Of a stretch of 45,774 bases of DNA, positions 1 to 10,791 are shown in pieces (the stretch's first letter is position 1; each line of letters opens with the position of its first letter). Below the pieces are notes generated by a model, which saw only the letters and a list, made by a program, of their open reading frames with translations, had not been told where the DNA came from and searched no databases. Location: contig BFEA01000017.1 of NCBI GenBank assembly GCA_003427395.1, positions 5,447,532 through 5,493,305 of the forward strand, given 5' to 3'. The DNA comes from Chara braunii. Lineage: Eukaryota; Streptophyta; Charophyceae; Charales; Characeae. A program made the position numbers and the translations under genes.

Positions 1-43
<43 letters not shown>
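1..43. repeat. (TC)n microsatellite
   Basis: Uninterrupted TC dinucleotide repeat at the window edge. The same dinucleotide flanks the N gap near 10.5 kb. Confidence 0.97.
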
Positions 44-45
<2 letters not shown>

Positions 46-94
46 CATGTGCGCACCAGTCCACAATGGTAACGAGGGCTCTCTCTCCCTCTCC

Positions 95-98
<4 letters not shown>

Positions 99-127
<29 letters not shown>
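99..127. repeat. (GT)n microsatellite
   Basis: Perfect GT dinucleotide run. The open frames across it encode only Cys-Val repeats and are not genes. Confidence 0.97.
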
Positions 128-128
<1 letters not shown>

Positions 129-1296
129 ATGTGTGGCGGCGGCAGGTGGGCAGGAAAGCACTCTGAAGTGCCTAGGTCCGCCCTTTCTTCCCTTTGTCAC
201 TGGGGAACTGCGCTCAGCCTCCAACGGTCTGCCCAGGATGCAAGTCGAAAAGGGGCCGGTCGGGCTGCCCTGTACGGCTGATACCGGCCCCAAAAATCAT
301 CAAAACATTTTTCAGGGGGCGCCCTGGACCCAAGGAACAGGTCTAGGGTGCCCCCTTTTTGTTTTGAATTTCGGGGTGTTGGCCCCTTCCGGATGGGCCT
401 CCTACGGTCCGGCGTCCAGACACCGGACAGCAGGCTCTCTGTAGTGACAGGAGGTGGCAGTTTTACGCCAGAGACAAAGAAAAAGGGGAACTGTACCTGG
501 CATTTGGCTGAATGCTACATACAGTGTTGATGAACTGATCATGAGTTTGTTCAATTCCTGACGGATGCACTGATGTCAAGGGCTGTCCCCTTTTTCAAAA
601 AGAACAGCAAAACGAAAACTTATATTTCTTGAATCAGGCACTTCACTCCATTTCCTATTTCTGTCGCTCCATTTTCCATCCTCAAATGACAAGATGACCG
701 GAAGGCCATGGCTCCTCTTTCCATCCTCAGGCACATCGCCCAAGTCATCACAGTCCGTCGACGATACCAACATGCTTCGTCCCAATAAGGCCGGGAGCAG
801 CAAAGCGAAGTGAGGGCGTTACCCAGACCCAAAGGTGCACAGCAGTGGCAATTTTCTTTTTGCCTTGTTCTGGCACACTGGAACTCCCAGCGGCCCAGCC
901 TCATCGGACAGAAGTTCAGAAACCTATCCAAACGAAGCCAAAACAAAACCTATCCAAATACAAAAAAGTGAAAGTTAATTACTAATTAGCTAATAAGACG
1001 TCGGAAGTTCACGTCTGCCACTTCGTGCTCAGATGGGAGCCTTTAGATGCATGGGCGTAATAGTCTAATAGACGCATTCTGATGAGTTGTCAGTGGAATA
1101 GGTGGAACCAGACTGATGCTTCCCAGGAGCAAGATGGGACACACCCACCTATGCACAGCGAAAGGCCATTCTGAGTGCAGTGAATGAGAAGAAAGATAAG
1201 TTCAGGGACAAATAAGTGAGGAAAGGTTGGATCGAAGATGAGGTGTAGATGAAGTAATAGACGAACGGAGAAGGTGAAATACATCTGAAAGAAGAA
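128..1296. other. Non-coding stretch, no gene seen
   Basis: No frame gives a recognisable domain. The open frames here (longest about 110 codons) have low-complexity or random-looking composition and no family motif. Confidence 0.6.
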
Positions 1297-1406
1297 CCAA
1301 CACCAACAGGCCTAGCTCAGTTGGTACACTCATGAGCTGTCGAAATACAGACCCAAGTTCTAGTCCAGATGAAATCAGATGAGCAGAACAAAATAATTCT
1401 GAATTC
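1297..1406 (+). repeat. tRNA-derived SINE, copy 1 of family A
   Basis: A pol III A-box-like TAGCTCAGTTGG lies at 1313-1324 and a B-box-like GTTCTAGTCC at 1357-1366, spaced as in tRNA-derived SINEs. The segment aligns over about 110 bases with the reverse complement of 23725-23843, including the stretch after the B box (ATCAGATG and ATTCTGAATT). That makes it a dispersed family, not a chance tRNA-like motif. The B box has T-A where the canonical box has C-G-A, so this copy is probably inactive. Confidence 0.7.
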
Positions 1407-1559
1407 CCTGGGGCCAAACAGTTCAATGATGATAGCTCAAGGCCACCGCCCTTTAAAAATAAGGAGGAAGAAGAAAAAGAAGAAAGAAGTCTTTTCCCGG
1501 AAATTGAGGCCCTGACACCGCCCTGTCCAATCATCCAATTTTATTTTGTTCAGTAGCGT

Positions 1560-1709
1560 GAAGAAGAAGAAGAAGAAGAAGAAGAAGAAGAAGAAGAAGA
1601 AGAAGAAGGAGGAGGAGGAGGAGGAGGAGGAGGAGGAAGAGGAGGAGGAGGAGGAGGAAGTAGGAGAAGAAGAAGATGAGGAAGAAGAAGATGAAGAAGA
1701 AGAGGAAGA
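1560..1709. repeat. GAA/GGA purine tract, left side of the gypsy insertion
   Basis: A pure (GAA)n run grades into GGA and mixed GAA/GAT triplets. It ends exactly where the LTR begins (TG at 1710). Similar GAA/GGA sequence resumes at 11868, directly after the other LTR, so the retrotransposon appears to have inserted into a purine tract. Poly-Lys/poly-Glu frames across it are artefacts of the repeat. Confidence 0.9.
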
Positions 1710-2602
1710 TGCAATCAGACTCACCCACACATCGCAACTCTTGTCTCTGTGTCCAACACCCCTGTTCGCTTCACGCTTCAACTCCGAATCACCCGGGATA
1801 CCCCACGCACACACTCTGCACACACACGAATGCACACCTATTACTAACTATGGCAGCTATGGCCGCCAACTAACTCTACTCTACAAGCAGCTATGGCTGC
1901 GCTAATTCCCTCTAGCCCACTTCGACTTCAGGCTCCTCTGCAGACCACCTCGCACAAGTCACCGTGGCAGCGCTTCCGCATGGCTTCCGCAGGAATGAAT
2001 GAATGGCTGTGCGCTGCCTCTTGATTTATACTTCTGTAACTCGTTGGTCTGCCCCTTTCCATCGGCCCATGGTACACACAGTCCCTCATGGTACTTGCTG
2101 GACTGGACTGGGACTGACTGGACCGTACTGCTGACTGCCTGGGGACACACTGCTAACCTACCGCTATCGTACTACGAACGTACTGCAGTTGGTCCACAAC
2201 TTGCCCACTTGCCCACTTGCCCACTTGCCTCAGTCTAAAACGTGAGCAAGCTGCGAAAGGCCACTTCCGGACCTTCCGGAAGTCTGTGGACTTGGCCTTT
2301 CGGGACTGTAGCAGCTACGACCTTGACCTCTCAGGAGTGTAGCAGCTACGACTTTGACCCTTCAGAACATCTACAGCTACGACTTCTGGAACTCTCTAAG
2401 ACCTCTACTCGACAGGTCTACAGATCGAATCCCTATGTCCACACAGTCCTACGACAGACAAACAACAACTCACGAAACACAGGTCACGGGTCACGGGTTC
2501 AAACACTCAGAGGTCAACTCGATACTGTACATGGGTGAGGTAAGGTCTGGGGATCAAACCCCGGGATCTGCATCTGCCTCTGCAAAGGTGAAAACCGTTT
2601 CA
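1710..2602 (-). repeat. 3' LTR of the gypsy element
   Basis: Nearly identical to 10805-11867 apart from a missing internal block of roughly 140 bases (present in the right LTR at about 10819-10962), fewer CACACACGAATG units, and about a dozen point or small indel differences by eye. In element orientation it begins TGAAACGGTTTTCACC, directly after the polypurine tract, and ends ...TTGCA at 1710. A (CCCACTTG)n minisatellite near 2204-2228 differs in copy number from the other LTR. Confidence 0.93.
2023..2030 (-). promoter_or_regulatory. Probable TATA box in the 3' LTR
   Basis: On the minus strand this reads TATAAATC. It is conserved at the matching place in the 5' LTR (11295-11302) and as TATATATC in the solo LTR (14999-15006). 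Conservation across three LTRs supports a pol II core promoter at the U3/R boundary; the start site is not established. Confidence 0.55.
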
Positions 2603-2614
2603 CTCCCGCCGGCC
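2603..2614 (-). promoter_or_regulatory. Polypurine tract (plus-strand primer)
   Basis: Minus-strand GGCCGGCGGGAG abuts the TG that opens the 3' LTR. That is the place and composition expected of the tract that primes second-strand DNA synthesis. Two pyrimidine pairs interrupt it, so the functional part may be only GGCGGGAG. Confidence 0.7.
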
Positions 2615-2640
2615 TAAATTCGAGGTCCTCCGAGAATATC

Positions 2641-2907
2641 TCAGTCCAAGGCAGGACCTTTACCTTTTCTATCTCTTTCGTAGGCCCTGACTATGTCGGG
2701 AGCTGTTTCTAGAAGTTCAGTTCTGGTAAACCAGCGGTCGTCTTCCGGTTCCTGATATGCGAATCGAACCTTGTACTGTTTCTGAGGACGACCTCTACCT
2801 CCTGTCCTGAATATATCCTCACCTACAATGCCGTCAATGTCATATCTTCCATCCATATCCAGAGGGATCATGGGACCTTCTAGAGGGAAACTGTTGACTT
2901 GTGACAC
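2641..2907 (-). pseudogene. Gypsy integrase C-terminal chromodomain-like module
   Basis: Last segment of the pol polyprotein, ending at a TAG just before the polypurine tract. The peptide carries YDIDGIVGEDIF, then QYKVRFAYQEPEDDRWFTR and LLETAPDIVRAYER. This follows the chromodomain layout: a short beta start, a Y-x-V-R/K-W/F core, an acidic stretch before a Trp, and a C-terminal helix ending in Tyr. In chromoviruses this module steers integration towards modified chromatin. It is out of frame with the upstream integrase segment. The break lies near 2905-2912 in a GTGTGT run, consistent with a 2-base change. Confidence 0.75.
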
Positions 2908-3331
2908 ACGGCAACATCTTTGATGCGTGAAATACGGGGTAGGTGTGGAGATGCGCTGGAATCTCTACTGTGTAGGACGGTCCATCCTCTCTGCCCTTAA
3001 GTTCTAGAACTGGCCACGGTCCTCTATACGCGGGCAATAGCTTTTGCGAGATATTCTCCTCAGGAGCAAACTCCTTAGACTTGACCCAGACTAAGTCGCC
3101 TACTTGAAACTGTGACGCGCGACGATGCTTATTGGCTTGCTCTATCATCCTATGCTGGGCCTTCCTGAGGTTCTCTACAACGGTAGCTAACTCCTTCTCG
3201 TGCTGTAACGCAAACTCCCTAGTACCAGGCGGTAGCCTATGAATCTGATCCCGGTTAAGTCCCTCAAACGGTCTGCGTGGTCTAAAGGACTTGTGTAATT
3301 CGTTGGGAGTGCGACACATGGACAGGTGCAC
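2840..3331 (-). pseudogene. Gypsy integrase C-terminal region
   Basis: Continues the integrase after an in-frame TAG at 3341-3343. It encodes the segment after the catalytic core: MCRTPNELHKSF (the NxxxHxxxGxTPxE-type region), an RPRRPFEG stretch, a basic helix QANKHRRASQFQVGDLVWVK, then LLPAYRGPWPVLE and YTVEIPAHLHTYPVFHASKM. This order (HR-rich helix, GDxVWV, then a small beta fold ending in PVFHxSxL) is the usual GPY/F-type C-terminal domain of gypsy integrases. The last 20 or so codons are frameshifted with respect to the chromodomain frame. The protein is not functional as it stands. Confidence 0.9.
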
Positions 3332-3340
3332 GTTGTTGTT

Positions 3341-4354
3341 CTAGGCATTGGCTACCTTTGGGAGCATCTCATCCCAGTTAGTCTGATCAGGTCTAATGTA
3401 CATTCTCAGAACTTGCTGTAGGAGCTTATTCATTTGCTCAGTCTGACCGTTAGTCTCTGGATGACGACCAGATGACATCAACAGCTTTGAGCCATATACT
3501 CTCATCAACTCCTGCCAGTTCTGACTAGTGAACCGGGTGTCTCTATCGCTAACTATAGACAGCGGAATCCCGTGTTCACTGACCCAATGATCAAAGAACT
3601 TCTGAACTACTAACTTTGTACGTGCCTCCGCAGGCAACGGAACAAAAACTGCATACTTGCTAAATCTATCTACTATGACCATGACTTGGCTCTTACTATG
3701 CCTACTCTTGATGCCGGTGTCCGTGAAATCAATGGACACTGAGTCTCCTGGCTGGTCAGGAATAGGCAGGGGTCTGAGAAGACCTAGAGGGGCACGTGTG
3801 GTGGTCTTGTTCCTCTGGCACACTTTACAGTTGTGGACATATTCTATGCAGTCATTCTTCATCCCTGGCCAAGTGTACGTGCGCATCAGATTGGCTAAGG
3901 TCTTCTGCCAACCAAAGTGCCCCTCAGTATCGTGACATTCCCCTAAGATCAGGCTACGAATCTCTTCACTGTTGGGGACGCACAAGCGGTCTACTACATT
4001 AGTCTTCTCAAATAACAAACCTTCTGTAGTGCGGTAATGTGGCTCGGTCTCTGGGGCCTCCTTTACTCTCTTAAGGAGGTCGTTATAGATAGGATCATGA
4101 GCATATGCCTCTCTGACTTTCTGTTGCAGGTCCTTCCCTATATCCAAATAATGGACTATCGCCCCAAAGTAGTCTGACCTCCTACTTAGAGCATCCGCAA
4201 CTAGATTGTACTTGCCCTTAACTGGCTTGAGCTCCAAGTCGTATTGGTCTATCTCGGCGGCCCACCTAGTCAACTTAGGTGTCATCTTGGCCTGCGTCTT
4301 CAGCCACCTTAATGTCTCGTGGTCTGAATAGACTTTGAAGTGCCTCCCAAGCAA
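3341..4354 (-). pseudogene. Gypsy RNase H end plus integrase core
   Basis: The segment opens with the end of RNase H (KVYSDHETLRWL, then KYNLVADALSRR). The integrase zinc-binding domain follows: H-x4-H in CHDTEGHFGW and C-x2-C in CKVC. The catalytic core comes next, with Asp in SIDFTDTG, Asp in VSDRDTRFTS and Glu in NGQTEQMN, so all three acidic residues are visible. Integrase inserts the cDNA into the host chromosome. The frame ends at a TAG within ...KVANA, and the homologous reading continues immediately after it in the same phase, so the stop is a nonsense mutation. There is no real start codon at the 5' end; the segment is cut off from upstream sequence by a frameshift near 4425. Confidence 0.93.
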
Positions 4355-4419
4355 GTAGTGCTTCCAGTGTTCTAGTGCTTGCCTGAGAGCGTAGAGTTCC
4401 CTCTGGTAGGTGGATGTCG

Positions 4420-4836
4420 CTACCTTCTCTCTGAAGGCATCCTAGCAGACACGAACTCTACGGGTCTATAGCCGTTGCCATCGTCTTGCTGTAGTACAAC
4501 ACCTATACCATACTGGCTCGCGTCAGTGGTAACAACGAAAGGTAAGGACGGATCGGCGACCTTAAGAACTGGATACTCTATCAAAGCCTGCTTCAACTTT
4601 TTCATGGCAGACGTGCAATCCTTATCCCACTTCCAGATTGTTTCTTTCCTTAGCAATCCGCGAAGGGGTGCAGCGATGGTAGAGAAGTTTCTCACAAACT
4701 TCCTGTGGTAGTTCGCTAGGCCTAAGAACGATCGCAACTTTGTCAGCGTGCGGGGCGTAGGCCAATCCCTAATCGCTGCGATTTTGCTATCCTCTGGCTT
4801 AATGTCGTCTCCGTCTAAGATGTGGCTTAAGTACAA
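4420..4836 (-). pseudogene. Gypsy RT thumb/connection and RNase H N-terminus
   Basis: Encodes YLSHILDGDDIKPEDSKI, then RSFLGLANYHRKFVRNFS (the RT connection signature), then the RNase H start TTDASQYGIGVVLQQ with the first catalytic Asp, and PVEFVSARMPSE. It is in the same phase as the RT segment upstream, separated only by the TAA at 4888-4890. Its own end is abnormal: after ...ARMPSE the frame shifts into a stop, while the expected continuation (VATSTYQRELYAL) lies in another frame. An extra AG in GAGAGAAGG near 4425-4433 would explain this. The segment is a piece of one broken polyprotein and not a separate gene. Confidence 0.92.
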
Positions 4837-4887
4837 AACTTGGGTCTTTGCCCATTCGCACTTCTTCGGGTTGATCTTGAAGTTAGC

Positions 4888-6282
4888 TTATCTCAGCTTC
4901 TCCAAGACCTGCCTCAGATGACCCTGGTGCTCTTGGAGGGTCTTACTAAAAACTAGAATGTCATCTAGATACACTACTACAAATCTATTTAACCACGGCC
5001 TAAACAGGTCATTCATACAACGCTGAAAAGTCGCTGGCGCGTTGGTTAGTCCAAAGGGCATGACTATAAATTCGTAGTGCCCATACCTAGTCCGGAATGC
5101 GGTCTTATACTGATCATCGGGATGGACCTCTATCTGATGATGTCCGGACTTCAAATCTATTTTCGAAAAATACTTGCATCCTTGCACCCGATCTAAAAGA
5201 TCATCTATACGGGGCAGTGGCTCTGCATTCTTCACTGTGATGGCATTGAGACCCCTATAGTCAATACACATTCTAAGCTCTCCCTCCTTCTTGGGGACAA
5301 ATAGAACAGGTGCTCCAAATGGAGACGAACTGGGCCTAATCCAACCCTTCTCTAGGAGCTCGTCTAACTGCTTGCGTAGCTTCTCCAACTCCCGCGGGGA
5401 CATTCTATACACCGCTCCTTTGGGAGCCCTACTGCCAGGCTCAATCTCAATGCGGTGCTGGATGGGCCGCGGTACTACTCCTGTCGGCGGCTCAGCTAAA
5501 TCTTTGAACTCTTCCAGCAGCTTGGCAATAACTGGGTCGACGGGCTTCTCTTCCTTCGGCTCAGTGATAGGCCTTATGTAAGCTACGAAGACCTGCTCCT
5601 CTAAGTTCTCCTTTTTCACTAACCGTGTGAACGCAAAAGCACTGAGACAGCAATGTGCCAGGGTATTGTCTACACCTGACGCATGGAACAGACGGGCAGT
5701 CTTAACCTCGCCTGACAGACTCGGGAGCCTGCACTCATGTTCTCTCAGATGGAGTGTGGCCCCTGCTGCCTCGCCCCAGTCCATACCTAGGACTACATCA
5801 AAAGGAAGGTCGTCTTGTACGAGGAGAGTCAGGGAATGGAGAACTTTCTCCACCTTCCCATCTTTCTCTAGGCGGAAATACGCCTGGACTCCCTCTACGT
5901 AGTCCTCAACACGCATAGTGCGGTTGTCTGCGAGGACACTCACTATGGGGTCTTCTAACTTCTGGACTTTCAGCCCTAGCCTCAGCTTCTTTAGCGCTTT
6001 ACGGCTAATATAACTGCGGGTAGCCCCTGAATCTATAAGGGCTCCTACTCTACTTCTAAAAACTTCTACATCTACTAAAACTAGTTGTCCTTTACTCTCC
6101 TTTTTCATCTTGGCCCGGGCGGGTATTCTTTCCTTCAACTCATCGGCCACCCCTGTGAGGGAGGTGCCTAGAGAGACTTTAACACAAGCTCTCTGGACAG
6201 CTATCTGGGCACCGGCCTGCAACCTCTGACATAGGCTCATGTGGTATGGGAGTTTCTTGCCGGCTCGCGCTCGTTTTCCCAC
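4888..6282 (-). pseudogene. Gypsy protease-reverse transcriptase segment
   Basis: A 464-residue open segment. Residues 84-87 are the aspartic protease motif DSGA, followed by a retropepsin-like fold ending in VVLGMDW near residue 170. RT fingers begin around residue 300: [18 protein letters not shown], then [20 protein letters not shown], then [13 protein letters not shown] (motif A with catalytic Asp), [11 protein letters not shown], and YLDD at residues 438-441. All RT catalytic Asp residues are present. The frame ends with a TAA at LR*ANF, and RT-like sequence goes on in phase beyond it, so this is a nonsense codon (a C-to-T change from a Gln codon is the simplest explanation). The 5' end at 6282 is only the first Met after stop codons; the gag-pol junction is not resolved. 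Confidence 0.95.
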
Positions 6283-6336
6283 ATGGCCTTATGGTAGGGG
6301 CAGTTGCGACCCCTACCGGCGGCTGCCTTTTGCCTG

Positions 6337-6889
6337 TTAGGCAGCCCATTGCGCCTCTCTATATTTTGGACAATATCGAATGATGTATCCAGGGTCACCG
6401 CAAAATACGCATTGCCCCTGATCCACACGCTGCTGCCAGACACGCTTGTCCAGGCCCAAATCCTCCCAAGGTCGGCCTTGTGGCAGACCTGGGTGCCAAC
6501 CACCTCTCCTATAGGGTGATCTATTACACCTATTAGGTGAACGGTTGCCAGAACGGTTTTTGCGGGGGACCTTGACCCCTTCCTCCCGCTTGGCGGTTTC
6601 CTCCTCTACCGCCAACCCCCTGATCGCCCTGGGAACGGTCACCTGAGGCCCGGCCCCCTTGGCCCTGGCCACCTCCTCTACCTTGCGGCCTCCCTCCGGC
6701 CGCGACAGCAGCGTAAGTCCTCCCCTGACTGTCACTACTGTCCTCCTCCTCCAGCCCCCACTCAATCTGCTTGTAGGGGACTTTCTCCACACTACCCTCA
6801 TCTAACGTAAGGAGCAAATGATCCTTGGTCTTGATCTGCCCCGAGATAGTGCGACCCTTCCACTTTTTGCCCTTATTCAGGTCCTTATG
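6337..6889 (-). pseudogene. Gag C-terminal linker and CCHC-type zinc knuckle, frameshifted
   Basis: Reading on from the gag stop at 6890 in the same phase gives a Gly/Arg/Gln-rich linker (about 6533-6817) containing KQIEWGLEEEDSSDS and GGRGQG. Near 6533 the homologous reading moves to another frame, giving RPWEDLGLDKRVWQQR and then CVFCGDPGYIIRYC. The spacing is C-x2-C-x4-Y-x4-C: a retroviral-type nucleic-acid-binding knuckle in which Tyr replaces the usual His. Such knuckles package element RNA. The frame then stops at 6337, and three further stops lie between it and the protease segment. All three frames are open for parts of this stretch, so the original gag-pol join cannot be read. Confidence 0.8.
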
Positions 6890-8281
6890 CTAGAAAGGGG
6901 AAACTGACGCAGGCCGTGCTTCGAACGCTACCACTTCCCTGCTGAGTGAATCGTAGGTCATGGTAGGTTGCTGGCTCTTTTCAAAGAAATGCCCGCGTAA
7001 CTGCTCGGGCATAGCGCGGTAAAAGAGGTTGACCAGTTGGGTCTCAGTGACCCCGTGGTCAGGAACGGCAACCAACTCGTCCATAACACCCTTGAGTGCC
7101 CTGGCACTCCTCCATTGACGAGAATGGATGGTTTGCAGCGTGTCTGAAGCTTTGACACTACGGGTGACGTCTGCAAACCATTCTCTCAGTAACTTAAGGA
7201 AGTCACCGAGGGGAGTGAAAGAGGAGTAGGCCACCAAATCATCACTACAGTTGGCGGCGCAACACAGGGAACGGGCGAAGCTTGCTGCTTCCTCCCTAAG
7301 AGCGTGAATGGCTATCAGGACATGTTCATCGGGAGCTACGTTCTGTAACTGCACATACGTTTTAACGTTGGCCTCCCAATTGTCGAGGTTCTCCTCCTTC
7401 TTCCCTCTGTAGGAATCGGGGAACTTGACTTTAACAGGCTCTCTACGAGGGCATGCTTCCTCCCCCTTTGGTGCGGCCAGCCTGGCGCCGTCTATGGCGC
7501 CGGTGCAATAACGCTCCGTGCTCTCCAGGCGGGCCTTCACTTCTGAGCCCACCTGCATCACTAACTCCCTTGCGAACTCCCGGAATCCCAGCCGTATCGA
7601 GCGCAGGGCAATGTCCTGACTTCTAATAAACTGATATTGCTCTTCCTGTGCCTGTGTCAGGCGCTCGATGTTCCTTGCCATGATTTCCACCTTCCCCAGG
7701 AGATCCATCTGTGTCGCCATCTGGTCTCTCTGCTTCCTTACCTCCTCCAGCTCCTTTGCTGCCTGACTCACTGCCTCCATTCTCCTTTTTCTCTCCCTCA
7801 TGAGCCGTAGCTTCCACTCCATCCTCGTCTCATCCTCCAAGGCCTGCCGCTTGAGGGGGTCTTCTTCTGCCTCCCACTCCTTCACGACCGCCTCCTGCTC
7901 TTCCCTGGGTACATACATTAACGCTTCTTCTTCTTCTCCCAGGGATAAATTTGCAACCCACTCTGTGATCTTCTTCTCCAGTTGGTCATCTCTTGTTCCA
8001 CTGGATTCCCCTCTTTGCTCCCTTCTTCTCCTTTCCAGTGGCTCTTCTTTTATCTCTTCCTCCTCTTCTATCGCTTTTAACTTCTCCTCTTCTTCTTTCT
8101 TCAACCTCTCTTTCTCTCTGGCCATCTCCTCCTCAATCTTCTTCATCTTCGGCGCCTGTTCCTCCATCAGGGCCTTCTTCTTGGCCTCCTTCTCTCTTCT
8201 CTCTTTGAGGATGGCGGCGACTTTTGCCTCCTCTTCTGCTGTATACGGGGAGGTGCTCTTTCCGGTACGCGTGTCAACCAT
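6890..8281 (-). CDS. Gypsy gag polyprotein (capsid part), C-terminally truncated
   Basis: A 463-codon frame from ATG at 8281. Residues 1-25 read MVDTRTGKSTSPYTAEEE. Two highly charged Lys/Glu segments follow (about 15-125 and 150-235) and predict long coiled coils. Residues about 290-455 contain PDSYRGKKEENLDNWEANV, the FTPLGDFLKLL stretch and TETQLVNLFYRAMPEQL, which follow the layout of the Retrotrans_gag capsid domain (W-x-F/Y-type helix bundle). Gag assembles the particle in which reverse transcription occurs. The frame ends at TAG, but reading continues in phase into the linker before the zinc knuckle, so I take the stop as a nonsense mutation. The N-terminal sequence is one I associate with Chara braunii repeat proteins (memory, unverified). 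Confidence 0.88.
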   Translation of the reverse strand: MVDTRTGKSTSPYTAEEEAKVAAILKERREKEAKKKALMEEQAPKMKKIEEEMAREKERLKKEEEEKLKAIEEEEEIKEEPLERRRREQRGESSGTRDDQLEKKITEWVANLSLGEEEEALMYVPREEQEAVVKEWEAEEDPLKRQALEDETRMEWKLRLMRERKRRMEAVSQAAKELEEVRKQRDQMATQMDLLGKVEIMARNIERLTQAQEEQYQFIRSQDIALRSIRLGFREFARELVMQVGSEVKARLESTERYCTGAIDGARLAAPKGEEACPRREPVKVKFPDSYRGKKEENLDNWEANVKTYVQLQNVAPDEHVLIAIHALREEAASFARSLCCAANCSDDLVAYSSFTPLGDFLKLLREWFADVTRSVKASDTLQTIHSRQWRSARALKGVMDELVAVPDHGVTETQLVNLFYRAMPEQLRGHFFEKSQQPTMTYDSLSREVVAFEARPASVSPF

Positions 8282-9474
8282 GGTGATAGATGCACAACCA
8301 AATAACGGTTCTACTCCTCACAACTTAGACGTCCCCCTTACTTAACTTAAGACTAACTGACTCTCTATGGACTACAGAATCTTACCCTTCGTTCCATCCA
8401 GATTACCACGGTCGACGGAAGTTTTTGCAACCACAGTCATTGCAATCCAGACCCAGATGCCCAGCACCTGCGGTCAAACCCACCTGGCTTTCACTCCGGT
8501 TCAGACCCTGTCAACTAGGGGCACTAGCCTAGACTCTAAACTACAGCCGTCACTACAGACCCTGTTGCTGATCAGGAGGCATTTAAGGAGATTCCCCGTA
8601 ACTCCTCAAGAATTCTTTAACGTCGCAGACAGGACGACGCGATCAGCAGGTTCTCTCAAAACGTAGATGGCCCGTTGTGCAGCCCACAGCTCAGATTTCG
8701 GGCCTACCGTGCCACACCGAGCAGCCCGCCGGTCAGTACCGGTCCTTGGGAGGGTTAGGCCTCCGGGACAGTCGAGTCGTCAGACACAGTCTTTAGCCCT
8801 ACTCTGCCGGCAGGGGTTTGGTCAACGAAGCCCTATCCTTCATACACGGAGTCCTATCACCTGGACAGAAGAGACTCAATGCAGAAAGAAGAGACAGACA
8901 GACTCAGACTCAGAAAGTACCATAGGGTGAGTGCATGTTACATCTTCGACGCCACACGGGTCCTACCGGACCCGACTTAGGGCTAGAGGGACACATCAGG
9001 GCCTAAAGGCCCGACCTTGGGAGATAACAGGCCGAAAGGCCACGACTTGGACCCGACTACGGACCAGGCCCAAATGACATTTCGTCTTTGGGCCTGACGG
9101 CGCCGTTGAGGCTGCCGCTCTCCGGTTGGACCTGAATCGTCGATCTGGACGGTTCAGCCCCAACCAAGGCCTCGCAGCAGTGAGGCTGGTCCTCTTCGAA
9201 CCAGTACTTAGTACTGGTCCGGCCTCACTTCGAGGCATCTACCGACCGGCATTCTACCGGTACGGTATGGTACAGCGCGATACAGCGCTGGCGCTAAGAT
9301 TAGCGCAAGAGCAGCGAGGAACAGCGCAGCGCAGATTTGCGCAGCAGCAGCGAGCGGAGCAGCAGCAGCGGCGACTGGGTTACCGGCGGCCATAGCCGCC
9401 TGAGGTATTGGGAGTTGGAGGCTTCTCTCCTCCCTCCCATCGCCAGTCCCCTCTCTCTCTCTCTCCTCCTCGGC

Positions 9475-9526
9475 TCCTTCTTCTTCTCCTTCTTCTTCTT
9501 CTTCTCCTTCTTCTTCTTCTTCTTCA
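9475..9526. repeat. (TTC)n microsatellite in the leader
   Basis: Interrupted TTC/TCC trinucleotide run. Confidence 0.9.
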
Positions 9527-10448
9527 GATTGGAGACTTATACTAGTTGGACAGAGATCAGTGTTGGACTTCGGTGGTATGAGACTGTGGTACTTACCGGA
9601 TTGGAGACTTGGAGATCGTTGGGGTTGATACTTGGCGACATCACAGTTCAGACACCGGTTACATTTGGACTCTGTATCCCTGACATGGGTGACCTATGGT
9701 CCTCGACATTTTGATCTTGTTGGATGACATTTTGGACTACCATATCGGTGACCTATCAGATTCTATCTCGGTGACTTTCGGTGTTGTCTACCTCCCCCCA
9801 CCTCTTCGTCTCTCCTCCCCCATTCATCTGTGTATGTGTGCGGGGCTGAGCATCTTCTATGTATGGCTCAGACCCCACACCTCACGATTGTATGTGTGTG
9901 GAGTGATGCTATGTGAGTCAGTCTATGTGAGTCAGTCCGTTCATCAGACTTCCGTTGCATATATGCTCATCCTACATTGGTTGATCCTTGGTTCTGCCCA
10001 TACTCATTGGAGTATGTAACAGTGCACATCCATAGGGCGGGGGGATAGGCTGAGGGCTCGGCGAGATTATACCAACTCCAGCTTGGTCAAAATCGTGGTC
10101 AGCAGCTCCGGTCAACGCCTTGGTCAATGTGGTCCAACCCCGGTCAACGCTCTGATCAACCCTCTGATCGGTCGTGGCTGCCGGCACCTTCTTCCTCTCC
10201 AATCTCCCTTCTCTTTCTCCTCCTTCACCCTTCTTCTTTCTCGCTGTTTCTTTTTTTCTTTTTCTTTTTCTGTACACCCCCGGCTATGTCTGTCTTCACC
10301 TTCGTTTTCCCTCCTTCCTCCTTCCTGCTTCTCTTCCCTCTCTCTTCCGTGTCCCGAGCCCTGCGGCTATGGCCGCTACTTCTTCTTGGACCGCACAACC
10401 AATCTTCAGCGCAGCAGGTACGTGGTAACCAATCTTGTATCGCTCAGC

Positions 10449-10452
<4 letters not shown>

Positions 10453-10488
<36 letters not shown>

Positions 10489-10603
10489 NNNNNNNNNNNN
10501 NNNNNNNNNNNNNNNNNNNNNNNNNNNNNNNNNNNNNNNNNNNNNNNNNNNNNNNNNNNNNNNNNNNNNNNNNNNNNNNNNNNNNNNNNNNNNNNNNNNN
10601 NNN

Positions 10604-10642
<39 letters not shown>
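10453..10642. repeat. (TC)n tract containing an assembly gap
   Basis: TC dinucleotide repeats run into both sides of a 115-base N gap (10489-10603). The true length of the repeat, and so of the retrotransposon leader, is unknown. Ser-Leu frames crossing the gap are artefacts. Confidence 0.95.
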
Positions 10643-10650
<8 letters not shown>

Positions 10651-10791
10651 GTCCTCTGTGCAGGTACACGTCACTCTCTTCCGCAGCGCAGCTATGGCGG
10701 ACTTCTTCTTCAAGGGTGGCGCACTTCAGCTATGGCACCCACGCGTCTCCCTCCTGCTACAACGGCGATGCGCATGGAGTAGCGGGTACCA

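Larger units (their letters stand above)
8282..10791 (-). other. Long 5' leader of the gypsy element
   Basis: About 2.5 kb between the gag start and the PBS on the minus strand. No domain is visible in any frame. It contains a TTC repeat (9475-9526), GCGCAGCAGC-rich sequence near 9300-9380, and a large TC tract with an N gap. Lengths of this size occur in some plant gypsy leaders. Part of it could also be a later insertion; I see no clear insertion boundaries. Confidence 0.65.

Noticed and set aside
1546-1905. Frame encoding poly-Lys/poly-Glu
   Set aside because: Direct translation of the GAA/GGA microsatellite running into the LTR; no conserved sequence.
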